Assembly: GCF_018207095.1 (NCBI RefSeq)
Contig: NZ_QOCZ01000043.1
Location: forward strand, 1-33,749
DNA: 33,749 bases
From: Nocardiopsis sp. MG754419
GTDB taxonomy: Bacteria > Actinomycetota > Actinomycetes > Streptosporangiales > Streptosporangiaceae
Direction of reading: 5' to 3'
Shown piece after piece: positions 1-7,565 of the stretch; the first letter of the stretch is position 1; every line of letters begins with the position of its first letter. The translations under genes were made by a program, and so were the position numbers. The notes under the pieces were generated by a model. The model saw only the letters and a program-made list of their open reading frames with translations. It had not been told where the DNA came from and did not search any database.

Positions 1-156
1 GTGCTGGGGAGGTGGGCCCTCCCGGGGGAAGGGGTCGGGATCGGCCCTCGGAGGTTCTCTTACCCGCGCGGAGCCGCCCAAGCATCGCTCCCGGGTAACG
101 GAACGGATCGCGGTCCACCGATGTGTTCCCGATCGTTCCTGGGTACTGTCGGCCCC

Positions 157-1125
157 ATGCACGCGATCCGAATCACAGAACCGGGCGGCCCCGAGGTCCT
201 GGCCTGGGAAGAGGTACCCGATCCCGTCCTCGCCGAGGGCGAGGTCCTGGTGGAGGTGGCGGCCACGGCGGTCAACCGTGCCGACGTCGCCCAACGGCAG
301 GGCCACTATCCTCCCCCGGCCGGGGCGTCCGAGTACCCGGGTCTGGAATGTTCCGGGACCATCGTCGAACTGGGCCCGGGTGTGGAGGGCCACGCCGTGG
401 GCGACCGTGTCTGCGCGCTGCTGTCCGGAGGCGGCTACGCGGAGCGGGTGGCGGTGCCGGCCGGCCAGCTCCTTCCGGTTCCGAGCGGGATGGACCCGGT
501 CGAGGCGGCGGCGCTGCCCGAGGTGGCCTGCACGGTGTGGTCGAACCTGGTGTCGGCGGGCCGGCTCCGCGCAGGCGAGACCTTCCTGGTGCACGGCGGC
601 GGCAGCGGCATCGGCACGTTCGCGATCCAATTCGCCCGCGCCCTGGGCGCCCGGGTGGCGGTCACGGCCGGCAGCGACGAGAAGCTGGAGCGCTGCCGTG
701 AGCTGGGCGCCGAGATCACCGTCAACTATCGGACCGAGGACTTCACCGAACGTCTGCGCGCCGAGGGCGGCGCCGACCTCGTCCTCGACATCATGGGCGG
801 GGCGTACCTGGACGCGAACCTGCGGTGCCTGCGCACCGACGGCCGCCTGGTGATCATCGGGCTGATGGGCGGGCGCCGCTCCGAGATCGATCTGGGCCGC
901 ATGCTGGCCAAACGGCTCTCCGTCCAGGCCACCACCCTGCGCTCCCGCCCCGCGTCGGAGAAGGCCGCGATCGTGTCGGGAGTACTGGAGCAGGTTTGGC
1001 CGTTGGTAGAAGAAGGAGCCATCCGCCCCGTCGTGGACCGCACCCTGCCGCTGCGGGACGCGGCGGAGGCACACCGTGTCATGGAGTCGAGCGCGCACAC
1101 CGGCAAGATCCTTCTCGTCCGCTGA
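157..1125 (+). CDS. NAD(P)H-quinone oxidoreductase, PIG3-like zinc-independent MDR family
   Basis: This 322-residue protein looks like a medium-chain dehydrogenase/reductase of the quinone oxidoreductase (PIG3/TP53I3) group, which reduces quinones with NADPH in the cytosol. The N-terminal GroES-like domain opens with MHAIRITEPGGPEVL. The cofactor-binding Rossmann motif, VHGGGSGIGTFAIQFAR, lies at residues 145-161. There is no set of four structural-zinc cysteines. The frame is open back to position 1, but the family starts at the MHAI methionine at 157, so the upstream 52 codons were left out; family length (about 320-330) fits. No clear Shine-Dalgarno precedes 157, so translation may be weakly led or leaderless. 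bpa follows 33 bases after the stop on the same strand. The true substrate cannot be read from the sequence. Confidence 0.88.
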   Translation: MHAIRITEPGGPEVLAWEEVPDPVLAEGEVLVEVAATAVNRADVAQRQGHYPPPAGASEYPGLECSGTIVELGPGVEGHAVGDRVCALLSGGGYAERVAVPAGQLLPVPSGMDPVEAAALPEVACTVWSNLVSAGRLRAGETFLVHGGGSGIGTFAIQFARALGARVAVTAGSDEKLERCRELGAEITVNYRTEDFTERLRAEGGADLVLDIMGGAYLDANLRCLRTDGRLVIIGLMGGRRSEIDLGRMLAKRLSVQATTLRSRPASEKAAIVSGVLEQVWPLVEEGAIRPVVDRTLPLRDAAEAHRVMESSAHTGKILLVR

Positions 1126-1158
1126 CCGCGCGCCGAACACAGCCGAGCTAGGGAATCG

Positions 1159-1710
1159 ATGAGCAACACAGACGACCAGAAGGAACCCCAGGTCCTGGTG
1201 GTGGGTGCCGAGGCCGGCCACGGGGACGAGGGTGACGACGCGCGGGAGCCGCGCACGCTCGCCGACATGGTGGAGCAGCCCGCCAAGGTGATGCGGATCG
1301 GCAGCATGATCCGGCAGCTCCTCGACGAGGTGAAGGCCGCCCCGTTGGACGAGGCCAGCCGCGCCCGCCTGAAGGAGATCCACACCTCCTCGATCAAGGA
1401 GCTGGAGGACGGTCTGGCCCCCGAGCTGATCGAGGAGCTCGAACGGCTCACCCTGCCGTTCGCGGAGGGTTCCGCGCCCAGCGACGCCGAGCTGCGGATC
1501 GCCCAGGCCCAGCTGGTGGGGTGGTTGGAGGGTCTGTTCCACGGCATCCAGACCACCCTGTTCGCCCAGCAGATGGCGGCCCGCGCCCAGTTGGAGAACA
1601 TGCGCAAGGCGCTGCCTCCCGGTGTCGGCGGCCTGCAGGCGCAGGGCCCCGGCGGGCCCGGTGAGGACCGACAGGAGCGGCCGGACATCGGCTCGGGCCC
1701 CTACCTGTAG
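1159..1710 (+). CDS. bpa: Bacterial proteasome activator Bpa/PafE
   Basis: The 183-residue product closely resembles the ATP-independent proteasome activator Bpa (PafE, Rv3780 type, DUF2587). In actinobacteria this protein forms a ring that docks on the 20S core and opens its gate for unfolded proteins. The core runs from about residue 34 (LADMVEQPAKVMRIG) through DEASRARLKEIH, ELEDGLAPELIEELERLTLPF and AQLVGWLEGLFHGIQ to about residue 155. It ends in GPYL, a C-terminal penultimate-tyrosine motif of the GQYL type that docks in the proteasome alpha pockets. The acidic N-terminus is variable in the family. The gene lies 33 bases after the oxidoreductase and may be co-transcribed with it. It implies a 20S proteasome elsewhere in this genome, which the window does not show. 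Confidence 0.93.
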   Translation: MSNTDDQKEPQVLVVGAEAGHGDEGDDAREPRTLADMVEQPAKVMRIGSMIRQLLDEVKAAPLDEASRARLKEIHTSSIKELEDGLAPELIEELERLTLPFAEGSAPSDAELRIAQAQLVGWLEGLFHGIQTTLFAQQMAARAQLENMRKALPPGVGGLQAQGPGGPGEDRQERPDIGSGPYL

Positions 1711-1883
1711 GTCCCGTTCCACAGCGACCGACCAGGGCGTTCGGGCCTCACCTCCCGGCACGCCACCGCCCGTGCGGGCGCGCACGGGTGGGGCACGCCT
1801 GGTCGGGGCGCACCGTTCCGCGGGCGCGTGCCGTCCCACCACCGGGGCACCGGCGCCCGCGACCGGATCCACGAGGAACACGT

Positions 1884-1923
1884 ACGAGAGCCCGGACCCT
1901 CCACCGAGGGTCCGGGCTCTCGT
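1884..1923. terminator. Bidirectional hairpin terminator between bpa and serS
   Basis: A perfect 18-bp inverted repeat (1884-1901 with 1906-1923) encloses the 4-base loop cacc. It lies between convergent bpa and serS. There is no U-tract, as is usual for actinobacterial terminators. Confidence 0.85.
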
Positions 1924-1939
1924 GCGTCGCGCGGGCGCG

Positions 1940-3223
1940 CTACTTCTTCTTGTTCTTAGGGGCGTGGATCGGTTCGAGGACGTCCTTGCCCAGGAAGGGC
2001 CGCAGGGCCTCGGGGACGACCACGGAGCCGTCCTCACGCTGGTGGTTCTCCAGGATCGCGACGATCCAGCGGGTGGTCGCGAGCGTGCCGTTGAGGGTGG
2101 CGGCGAACCGCGGCTTGCCGTCCTCGTCCCGGTAACGCACGTTGAGACGGCGCGCCTGGAACTCGGTGCAGTTCGAGGTGGAGGTCAGCTCCCGGTAGGT
2201 CTCCTGGGTGGGGACCCACGCCTCGCAGTCGTACTTGCGGGCGGCGCTGGTGCCGAGGTCACCGCCGGCGATGTCCACCACGCGGTAGGGCAGGTCGAGC
2301 TTGTCGAGCATCCGCCGCTCCCAGGCCAGGAGGCGCTCGTGCTCCTCGTGGGCCTGGTCCGGGTGGGTGTAGACGAACATCTCCACCTTGTTGAACTGGT
2401 GGACGCGGATGATGCCGCGGGTGTCCTTGCCATAGGAGCCGGCCTCACGGCGGAAGCACGACGACCAGCCGATGTACCGGTTGGGCAGGGCGTCCGCCGG
2501 CAGGATCTCCCCGGAGTGGTAGCCGGCCAAGGCCACCTCGGAGGTGCCCACCAGGTACAGGTCGTCGTCGGACAGGCGGTAGACCTCGTCGGAGTGCTCG
2601 CCCAGGAACCCGGTGCCCTCCATGGTCTCGGGCTTGACCAGGACCGGGGGGATCATCGGGGTGAAGCCCGCCTCGACGGCCTGGTTCATCGCCATGTTGA
2701 GCAGCGCCAGCTCCAACTGGGCGCCCACACCGGTGAGGAAGTAGAACCGGGCACCGGAGACCTTGGCACCGCGCTCCATGTCGATGGCACCGAGCATCTC
2801 GCCCAGCTCCAGGTGGTCCCGCGGCGTGAAGTCGAACGCGCGGGGCTCGCCCACGGTCTCCAGGACCACGAAGTCGTCGACGCCGCCCTCGGGGGCACCC
2901 TCTTCCACGAGGTTGGGCACGCGCGACAGGACGGCGTCGAGGTCGTCGCCCAGACGGCCCGCCTCGGCCTCCGCCTCCTTGACCTGGGCGGCCAGGGACT
3001 TGGCCTTGGCCAGGAGCTCCTCACGCTCCTCCGGAGAGGCCTTGGAGACGGACTTGCCCACGCTCTTCTGTTCGGCGCGCAGGGTCTCGAACCGGGTCAG
3101 CGCCGCACGGCGACCGGAGTCCAGTTCGAGCAGCCGGTCGGCGACGGAGGGGTCCTCACCGCGGGCCCGCTGCGATGCACGGAGTCGTTCGGGGTCTTCT
3201 CGAAGAGCGCGAAGGTCGATCAC
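1940..3223 (-). CDS. serS: Seryl-tRNA synthetase
   Basis: This 427-residue class II aminoacyl-tRNA synthetase charges tRNA-Ser in the cytosol. The N-terminus ([20 protein letters not shown]) leads into the long antiparallel coiled coil, roughly residues 25-105, that grips the tRNA-Ser variable arm. The catalytic domain shows the motif 2 stretch with [15 protein letters not shown] and the motif 3 stretch with ALRPFLG near the end. The frame opens 13 codons earlier at 3262, but the family begins at IDLR, so the GTG at 3223 was chosen. The Shine-Dalgarno is weak. The C-terminus is lysine-rich (APKNKKK). The gene converges with bpa across a strong hairpin. It stands upstream of, and divergent from, a 56-codon rightward ORF. 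Confidence 0.96.
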   Translation of the reverse strand: MIDLRALREDPERLRASQRARGEDPSVADRLLELDSGRRAALTRFETLRAEQKSVGKSVSKASPEEREELLAKAKSLAAQVKEAEAEAGRLGDDLDAVLSRVPNLVEEGAPEGGVDDFVVLETVGEPRAFDFTPRDHLELGEMLGAIDMERGAKVSGARFYFLTGVGAQLELALLNMAMNQAVEAGFTPMIPPVLVKPETMEGTGFLGEHSDEVYRLSDDDLYLVGTSEVALAGYHSGEILPADALPNRYIGWSSCFRREAGSYGKDTRGIIRVHQFNKVEMFVYTHPDQAHEEHERLLAWERRMLDKLDLPYRVVDIAGGDLGTSAARKYDCEAWVPTQETYRELTSTSNCTEFQARRLNVRYRDEDGKPRFAATLNGTLATTRWIVAILENHQREDGSVVVPEALRPFLGKDVLEPIHAPKNKKK

Positions 3224-3368
3224 GTCTTGCAGGGTACCGCCCGGTCCCGCCCCACCCCACATCTTTTCGGCACACTCACGTCATGATCAGGCCGGTCACC
3301 CGTCCTCCCAGTGGAAGGGTCGGCCGGGGAGAATCCCCGGCGGCGTACCGAACCGTGGGGGGACTGTC

Positions 3369-3539
3369 GTGAAATCTCTGGGCGAGATGACCACCGAGGA
3401 ACTCACCGAGGCCCTGGAGGCGCTGGACGACACGGGGTCGGAGGACACCGCGCTGAGGTTGGCGCTGTACCGGGAACTGCGCCGGGCGGCGGCCGAGGAG
3501 TGGGTGTTCCACGAGGGGGACCTCACCGAGGTCGGGTGA
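3369..3539 (+). CDS. Small acidic hypothetical protein (56 aa)
   Basis: A short ORF with a GTG start at 3369, preceded by a G-rich Shine-Dalgarno (ggggg, about 6 bases upstream). It encodes 56 residues containing MTTEELTEALEALDD and LALYRELRRAAAEEW. The composition is acidic and probably mostly helical, with no signal peptide or membrane segment. It is divergent from serS and convergent with pheA, and ends just before a short hairpin. An alternative start is the ATG at 3387. I do not recognise the family. The good ribosome site, strand-specific position between two conserved genes and sensible composition favour a real gene. Confidence 0.6.
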   Translation: MKSLGEMTTEELTEALEALDDTGSEDTALRLALYRELRRAAAEEWVFHEGDLTEVG

Positions 3540-3553
3540 GGTTCACGACCGGG

Positions 3554-3577
3554 CGACCGCCTGGGGGAGGGCGGTCG
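3554..3577. terminator. Short bidirectional hairpin between the 56-aa ORF and pheA
   Basis: cgaccgcc (3554-3561) pairs with ggcggtcg (3570-3577) around an 8-base loop. It lies exactly between two convergent stop codons. Confidence 0.6.
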
Positions 3578-3579
3578 TC

Positions 3580-4527
3580 TCAGGCGATGTCGCCGGCGCG
3601 CACGCGGGCGAGCCAGCGCTCGGCCTCGGCGAAGTCCGCGTCGGTGGTGGCCCGCGGCCGCAGCGGCGGGTCGAGTTCGGTTCCCTTGCTGCGGCGCGGA
3701 TAGCTGCCGAGGAAACGGACGTCGCGGCAGACCCGCCGGATGCCCATGAGCGCCTCGCCCACACGCGCGTCGGCGACGTGGCCCTCGGCGTCGATGCAGA
3801 AGCAGTAGCTGCCGAGGCCGTCGCCGGTGGGGCGCGATTCCAGCCGGGTGAGGTTGACGCCGCGCACGGCGAACTGGTTGAGGACCTCGATGAGCGCACC
3901 GGGGTGGTCGTCGGCGATGAAGGCGATCAGGGAGGTCAGGTCGGCCCCGGTGGGCTCGGGCAGGGCCCCGGCCCGGGACAGGTAGATGAAGCGGGTGGCG
4001 GCGTCGGGACGGTCGCCGACCCCGACGGCCAGGGCGTGCAGCCCGTAGCGCTCCCCGGCGATGACGGCGCAGATCGCCGCGTCGTAGGGCGCGCCCGGCT
4101 CGGAGACGGCGCGGGCGGCGGCCGCGGTGGACGACACCGTGTGGGTGTCGGCGTCCGGGATGTGGCGGGAGAGCCAGCCGCGGCACTGGGCGAGGGCGTG
4201 GGGGTGGGTGGCCACCCGTTTGACGTCCTCCAGCACGGTGCCGGGGCGCGCGAAGAGCGCGAACTCGACCGGGACGGCGGTCTCACCGGTGATGAGCAGC
4301 GACTCACCGTTGATGAGCTCGGCGATGGTGGTGGTGACCCCGCCCTCGACCGAGTTCTCCAGGGGTACGACCCCGCCGTCCACGGCACCGGCGCGGACCG
4401 CGTCGAAGACCGCGGCCACTCCGTCGCAGGGGACGCGGGCCTCCGCGGACGCGTCGGGGCGCAGGTCGCGCAGGGCCGCTTCGGTGAAGGTGCCCTCGGG
4501 GCCGAGGTAGGCGTAACGGTTGGGCAT
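3580..4527 (-). CDS. pheA: Prephenate dehydratase with ACT regulatory domain
   Basis: The 315-residue monofunctional enzyme converts prephenate to phenylpyruvate in phenylalanine synthesis. It begins MPNRYAYLGPEGTFTEAAL, the usual family opening, which fixes the start at the ATG at 4527. The dehydratase domain covers about residues 4-185 and carries the catalytic TRF motif at 178-180 (ATRFIYLSR). The C-terminal ACT domain binds phenylalanine for feedback control and has GALI at 210-213 and ESRP at 230-233. No chorismate mutase domain is fused. It lies 37 bases downstream of the DUF4446 gene on the same strand and is probably the last gene of that leftward group. Confidence 0.96.
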   Translation of the reverse strand: MPNRYAYLGPEGTFTEAALRDLRPDASAEARVPCDGVAAVFDAVRAGAVDGGVVPLENSVEGGVTTTIAELINGESLLITGETAVPVEFALFARPGTVLEDVKRVATHPHALAQCRGWLSRHIPDADTHTVSSTAAAARAVSEPGAPYDAAICAVIAGERYGLHALAVGVGDRPDAATRFIYLSRAGALPEPTGADLTSLIAFIADDHPGALIEVLNQFAVRGVNLTRLESRPTGDGLGSYCFCIDAEGHVADARVGEALMGIRRVCRDVRFLGSYPRRSKGTELDPPLRPRATTDADFAEAERWLARVRAGDIA

Positions 4528-4564
4528 GCTGTTCAGGCTATACGGGACGCGTGGTGCGGTGGGG

Positions 4565-5350
4565 TCAGTGACGGGGGTCCGACGTCTCGGCGTCGGGCAC
4601 GTCAGCGTCGGGTTCGCGGGGTTCGGGGGGTCGCGCGTGGGAGTCCCCGCCCTCGGTCTCGGGGGTCTCGGCGGCCCCGGAGGCTTCGGGGTCGGCCGTC
4701 TCCGCCTCCCCGGTACCGTCCTTCTCCGGCCGGTCCTCCACCGCGCCTTCCGCGTCCGGTCCCTCGGTCGGCGTTCCGGCGGTGTCGTCGGCGCTCCGGG
4801 CGGGACCGGGGACCACGGTGACCGACTGCTCCTCAGGGTCGGGTGATGCCGTGGCGGGCGCGTCCGGGTCCGACTCGGGCACCGACTCCGCGTTCGCCTC
4901 CGGCGCCGGCTCGGGCCTGACCTCGGACCTCGGTTCGGGGTCCGGCGTCGCGGCGCCGATCCCGTTGCCCAGTCGGGCGGATCGGACCACGCGGTACTCC
5001 TCGGGGCTGAGCAGGATGTGGGACTCACCGCGGTTGACGGCCTTGGCGTAGGTGCGCGATTCGGTGCGTCCGTTGATCGAGGTGACCACCACCCCGTCGC
5101 CCAGGCTGTTGAGCAGGGCGAGCGAGAAGGAGCGCGCGCCCGACATCTCCTCCAGTGCGTCGTAGTGCAGCACGGCGATGTCGCGCACGGCGCGCGGGTC
5201 GGCGCCGGCGGCGTTGACGGCGAGCGCGCGTTGGGCCAGGGCCCGGTAGTCGCCTTGGGCCTCGCGCGCCCGGAACGTCGCGTAGCAGCCGAGGGCGAGA
5301 CCGCCCAGACCGAAGAGCAGACCGATGAGTGCCAGGAACGTAGTGAACAC
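4565..5350 (-). CDS. DUF4446 membrane protein with long acidic C-terminal tail
   Basis: This 261-residue protein has one N-terminal membrane segment (about residues 3-25) followed by the DUF4446 core. The core includes DIAVLHYDALEEMSGARSFS (57-76), LLNSLGDGVVVTSINGR and the LSPEEYRVVRSAR end near residue 126. DUF4446 has no assigned biochemical role and often sits beside pheA and serS in actinobacteria. From about residue 135 the chain becomes a low-complexity tail of Glu, Asp, Pro, Thr and Ala with almost no hydrophobic residues. This tail is much longer than in family members I can recall. The start is a GTG at 5350. The gene lies 42 bases after the glycosyltransferase gene and 37 before pheA. 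Confidence 0.85.
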   Translation of the reverse strand: MFTTFLALIGLLFGLGGLALGCYATFRAREAQGDYRALAQRALAVNAAGADPRAVRDIAVLHYDALEEMSGARSFSLALLNSLGDGVVVTSINGRTESRTYAKAVNRGESHILLSPEEYRVVRSARLGNGIGAATPDPEPRSEVRPEPAPEANAESVPESDPDAPATASPDPEEQSVTVVPGPARSADDTAGTPTEGPDAEGAVEDRPEKDGTGEAETADPEASGAAETPETEGGDSHARPPEPREPDADVPDAETSDPRH

Positions 5351-5392
5351 AGCGCGAGCGTATCCGCACGCACCGCACTCATGGGGTTACTC

Positions 5393-6241
5393 TTAGCGTT
5401 TTTTGCTACTAATCTGCCCGATTCTCCTGGACGCGCTCCGCCCCGCGCCGCGCGCACCATCGACGGCGCGCTCCCAGGACCGGTACAGAGCGGGGCGCCA
5501 CTCCCGGGCGGCCAGCGCACGGGCCACGTCCACGAACTGGTGCGCGCGATGCGCCTGCGCCCGCAGGTCGGTTCCGGTCGCCCGGTGCTCCAACGGCACC
5601 TCGACCTCCACCACCCGGTAACCCGCGCGCAGGACGTCGATGCTCAGTCCGGTCTCCACCCCGAACCCCGGGGCCAGGGGGCGGGCCGCCTCGAAGGCCG
5701 CGCGGCTCAGGCAGCGCTGGCCGTTCAGCGGCTGCTCCGGCTCCCAGCCGGTGGCCTTGCGCACGCCCTCACGGGCCAGACGGACCACGAAACCGCTGCC
5801 GCCCAGACGGAGGCGGGTGGCGGGGAACAGCGCGACGGTCATGTCCGCGGTGCCCTTGAGCACCGGGGTCACCAACGGGGCCGCGCCCTTCGCGGTGCCG
5901 GCGAGGTCGGCGTCCAGGAACAGCAGGTGACGGGGGGCGCGTACGGTGCCCTCCGCCGCCTCGTGTTCCTCCACCAGGCGGATGCCCTCGGCTCCGGTCT
6001 CCATGGCGGCGCCCTTGCCGCGGTTGCGGCCGTGCCGGAACACGCGGGCCCCGGCGTCCAGGGCCAGGCGCACGGTCGCGTCCGTGGATCCGTCGTCGAC
6101 CACGACGACCAGGTCCACTCCGGGCAGTCCGCGCGCGGCGGCGACGGTGGCGCCGATGCGCTCGGCCTCGTCCTTGGCGGGGATCACCACCGCGACCGCC
6201 GTACCGGCCGGTCCGTGGGTCCCGTACCGGTCCTGGGCCAC
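5393..6241 (-). CDS. Family 2 glycosyltransferase
   Basis: The 282-residue protein has a GT-A fold of the dolichyl-phosphate-mannose synthase/glucosyl-3-phosphoglycerate synthase style. VAVVIPAKDEAERIGATV lies at 16-33, DDGSTD at 49-54, the HGRNRGKGAAM stretch at 70-80, and the metal-binding DAD at 110-112. It has no obvious membrane segment and ends in a basic, Arg/Lys/Ser-rich tail (SKKR), so it is likely cytosolic or peripherally membrane-bound. The donor and acceptor cannot be deduced. The GTG start at 6241 lies only 5 bases after the stop of the STAS gene, so the two are probably co-transcribed and translationally linked. The last codons are unusually AT-rich for this window. Confidence 0.85.
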   Translation of the reverse strand: MAQDRYGTHGPAGTAVAVVIPAKDEAERIGATVAAARGLPGVDLVVVVDDGSTDATVRLALDAGARVFRHGRNRGKGAAMETGAEGIRLVEEHEAAEGTVRAPRHLLFLDADLAGTAKGAAPLVTPVLKGTADMTVALFPATRLRLGGSGFVVRLAREGVRKATGWEPEQPLNGQRCLSRAAFEAARPLAPGFGVETGLSIDVLRAGYRVVEVEVPLEHRATGTDLRAQAHRAHQFVDVARALAAREWRPALYRSWERAVDGARGAGRSASRRIGQISSKKR

Positions 6242-6246
6242 GGGCG

Positions 6247-6603
6247 CTACTTGGTGTTGCCGGTACCGGCGGCCACCGGCAGCGCGTCGAGATCGGGGTG
6301 GATGGTGAAGACCTCATGGAGACCGGTGATCTCCAGAACCTTCATGACCGCCGGGCGGGGCGCCACGAGTTCCAGGTCGCCGTCCTTGTCGCGGGCGCGC
6401 TTCATCGCGGACAACAGGACGCTGATCCCGGTCGAGTCGCAGAACTCCGTCCGCGACATGTCGACGAACAGGCGCCGGGTTCCCCCCTCCAGAGAACCGA
6501 CGAGTTCGTTGCGCAACTGGGGTGCCGTGTACAGGTCGATCTCACCGCCAACGGTTACCACCGCGACGCCATCCTGAAACCGACTCGATATCTTCAACTC
6601 CAC
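6247..6603 (-). CDS. STAS-domain anti-anti-sigma factor, BldG/RsbV-like
   Basis: This 118-residue single-domain STAS protein reads like BldG: MELKISSRFQDGVAVVTVGG followed by EIDLYTAPQLRNEL. The conserved phosphorylation site DSTG is at 56-59, with Ser57 the residue normally phosphorylated by an RsbW-type kinase. Unphosphorylated proteins of this family bind and neutralise anti-sigma kinases. The start is a GTG at 6603, chosen because it reproduces the family N-terminus; the frame is open further upstream and no strong Shine-Dalgarno is seen. The neighbouring upstream gene (6701-7309) encodes an RsbW-like ATPase, its natural partner type. In Streptomyces, BldG controls development and antibiotic synthesis; whether this is the true orthologue needs comparison with other copies. 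Confidence 0.88.
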   Translation of the reverse strand: MELKISSRFQDGVAVVTVGGEIDLYTAPQLRNELVGSLEGGTRRLFVDMSRTEFCDSTGISVLLSAMKRARDKDGDLELVAPRPAVMKVLEITGLHEVFTIHPDLDALPVAAGTGNTK

Positions 6604-6700
6604 AGTGAGGACTGTAGCGCCCCCACCAGGGCCAGGCCACTTCGCCGACGGTGTTTCGCGCCATCGATCACGTTCCTCCGGACCGGCGGCGCGAGGGGAG

Positions 6701-7309
6701 TCAGCGCAGGGCGCCCCACGCCGGGGCCTCGCTGCCAACGCCCAGGTCGACCTCGACGACGTCTTCCTCGTCGTGGGCGGGAGGCCGCTCCTGCCACAGC
6801 GGGACGGACGGTTCGGTCACGGCACCGTCCACGTCGCTCGGCAGGTCGTCGGCGGCGATGTCCAGGATCGCCCAGACCGTGGTCGTGGTGGCGTCCATCT
6901 CGGTCCCCCATCGACCGGCCAGGGACTGGACGATGCCCAGACCACGGCCGCCCAGACCGGAGATGGAGGGACGGGCCACCCGGGGCAGGGTGGTCGACCC
7001 ACCGTCGCGTACGGCGATCTCCAACCGGCCGCCGGAGGTGTCGCGGTGCACCTCGAGTCGCCAGGACACACCCACCGTGTCGTCGGGCAGGGGTCCGGCG
7101 TGTCGCAGGGCGTTGCTGACGAGTTCGCTGAGAATGAGGGCGGCGTCGTCGACCCGGGACTCACCGAGTTCCAGGGATCTCAGATCGGCGCAGAGGCCTC
7201 GCCTGGCCCCGGAGACGCTCTCGGGCACGTAGGGAAGAGCGACGCTCCGCTCGACCTTTCGAGGGTTCCGAGGGTCCCCCTCGTCGAGTGGGGTGTGGTC
7301 TCCTGACAC
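6701..7309 (-). CDS. RsbW-like ATP-binding protein (HATPase_c_2)
   Basis: The 202-residue protein has a GHKL-fold ATPase domain typical of small actinobacterial serine kinases and anti-sigma factors. ELVSNALRHAG (62-72) is the N box that binds Mg-ATP, VRDGG (100-104) is the G1 box, and GLGGRGLGIVQSLAGRWG (118-135) is the G2 region. An acidic tail follows (EEDVVEVDLG). No sensory or membrane domain is present. The start is the GTG at 7309, with AGGGAAG 6 bases upstream, in preference to the ORF opening at 7405. It lies 97 bases upstream of the STAS gene in the same direction, suggesting a kinase/antagonist pair. No sigma factor gene is in the window. Confidence 0.85.
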   Translation of the reverse strand: MSGDHTPLDEGDPRNPRKVERSVALPYVPESVSGARRGLCADLRSLELGESRVDDAALILSELVSNALRHAGPLPDDTVGVSWRLEVHRDTSGGRLEIAVRDGGSTTLPRVARPSISGLGGRGLGIVQSLAGRWGTEMDATTTTVWAILDIAADDLPSDVDGAVTEPSVPLWQERPPAHDEEDVVEVDLGVGSEAPAWGALR

Positions 7310-7565
7310 GGCTTTCTTCCCTGCGCATTCGTGCTTATCAGCTGGACCGGAACTCGCCCGTTGTATGGCGGCGAATTCCACCAGGGGTGGAAATGCCCCG
7401 ATCACGCTGGGAGGAAACCAACGTCGCCAGGAAACTCAGGTCACAGCACCGGCCGGCGATGCGCAGATCACCGGCGCCACAGGGGCTGGAGGGGTGGTTG
7501 AGATTTCTTTTTCCCGTGTGACGCGAGTGGGCGTGTCGCACGAGGAGTGGGCGCTCCTGCGCCCC

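Noticed and set aside
3580..5520. Single 646-codon ORF that would fuse pheA to an upstream part
   Set aside because: The upstream part is an Arg/Pro/Ser-rich shadow of the DUF4446 gene; PheA has its own family start at 4527.
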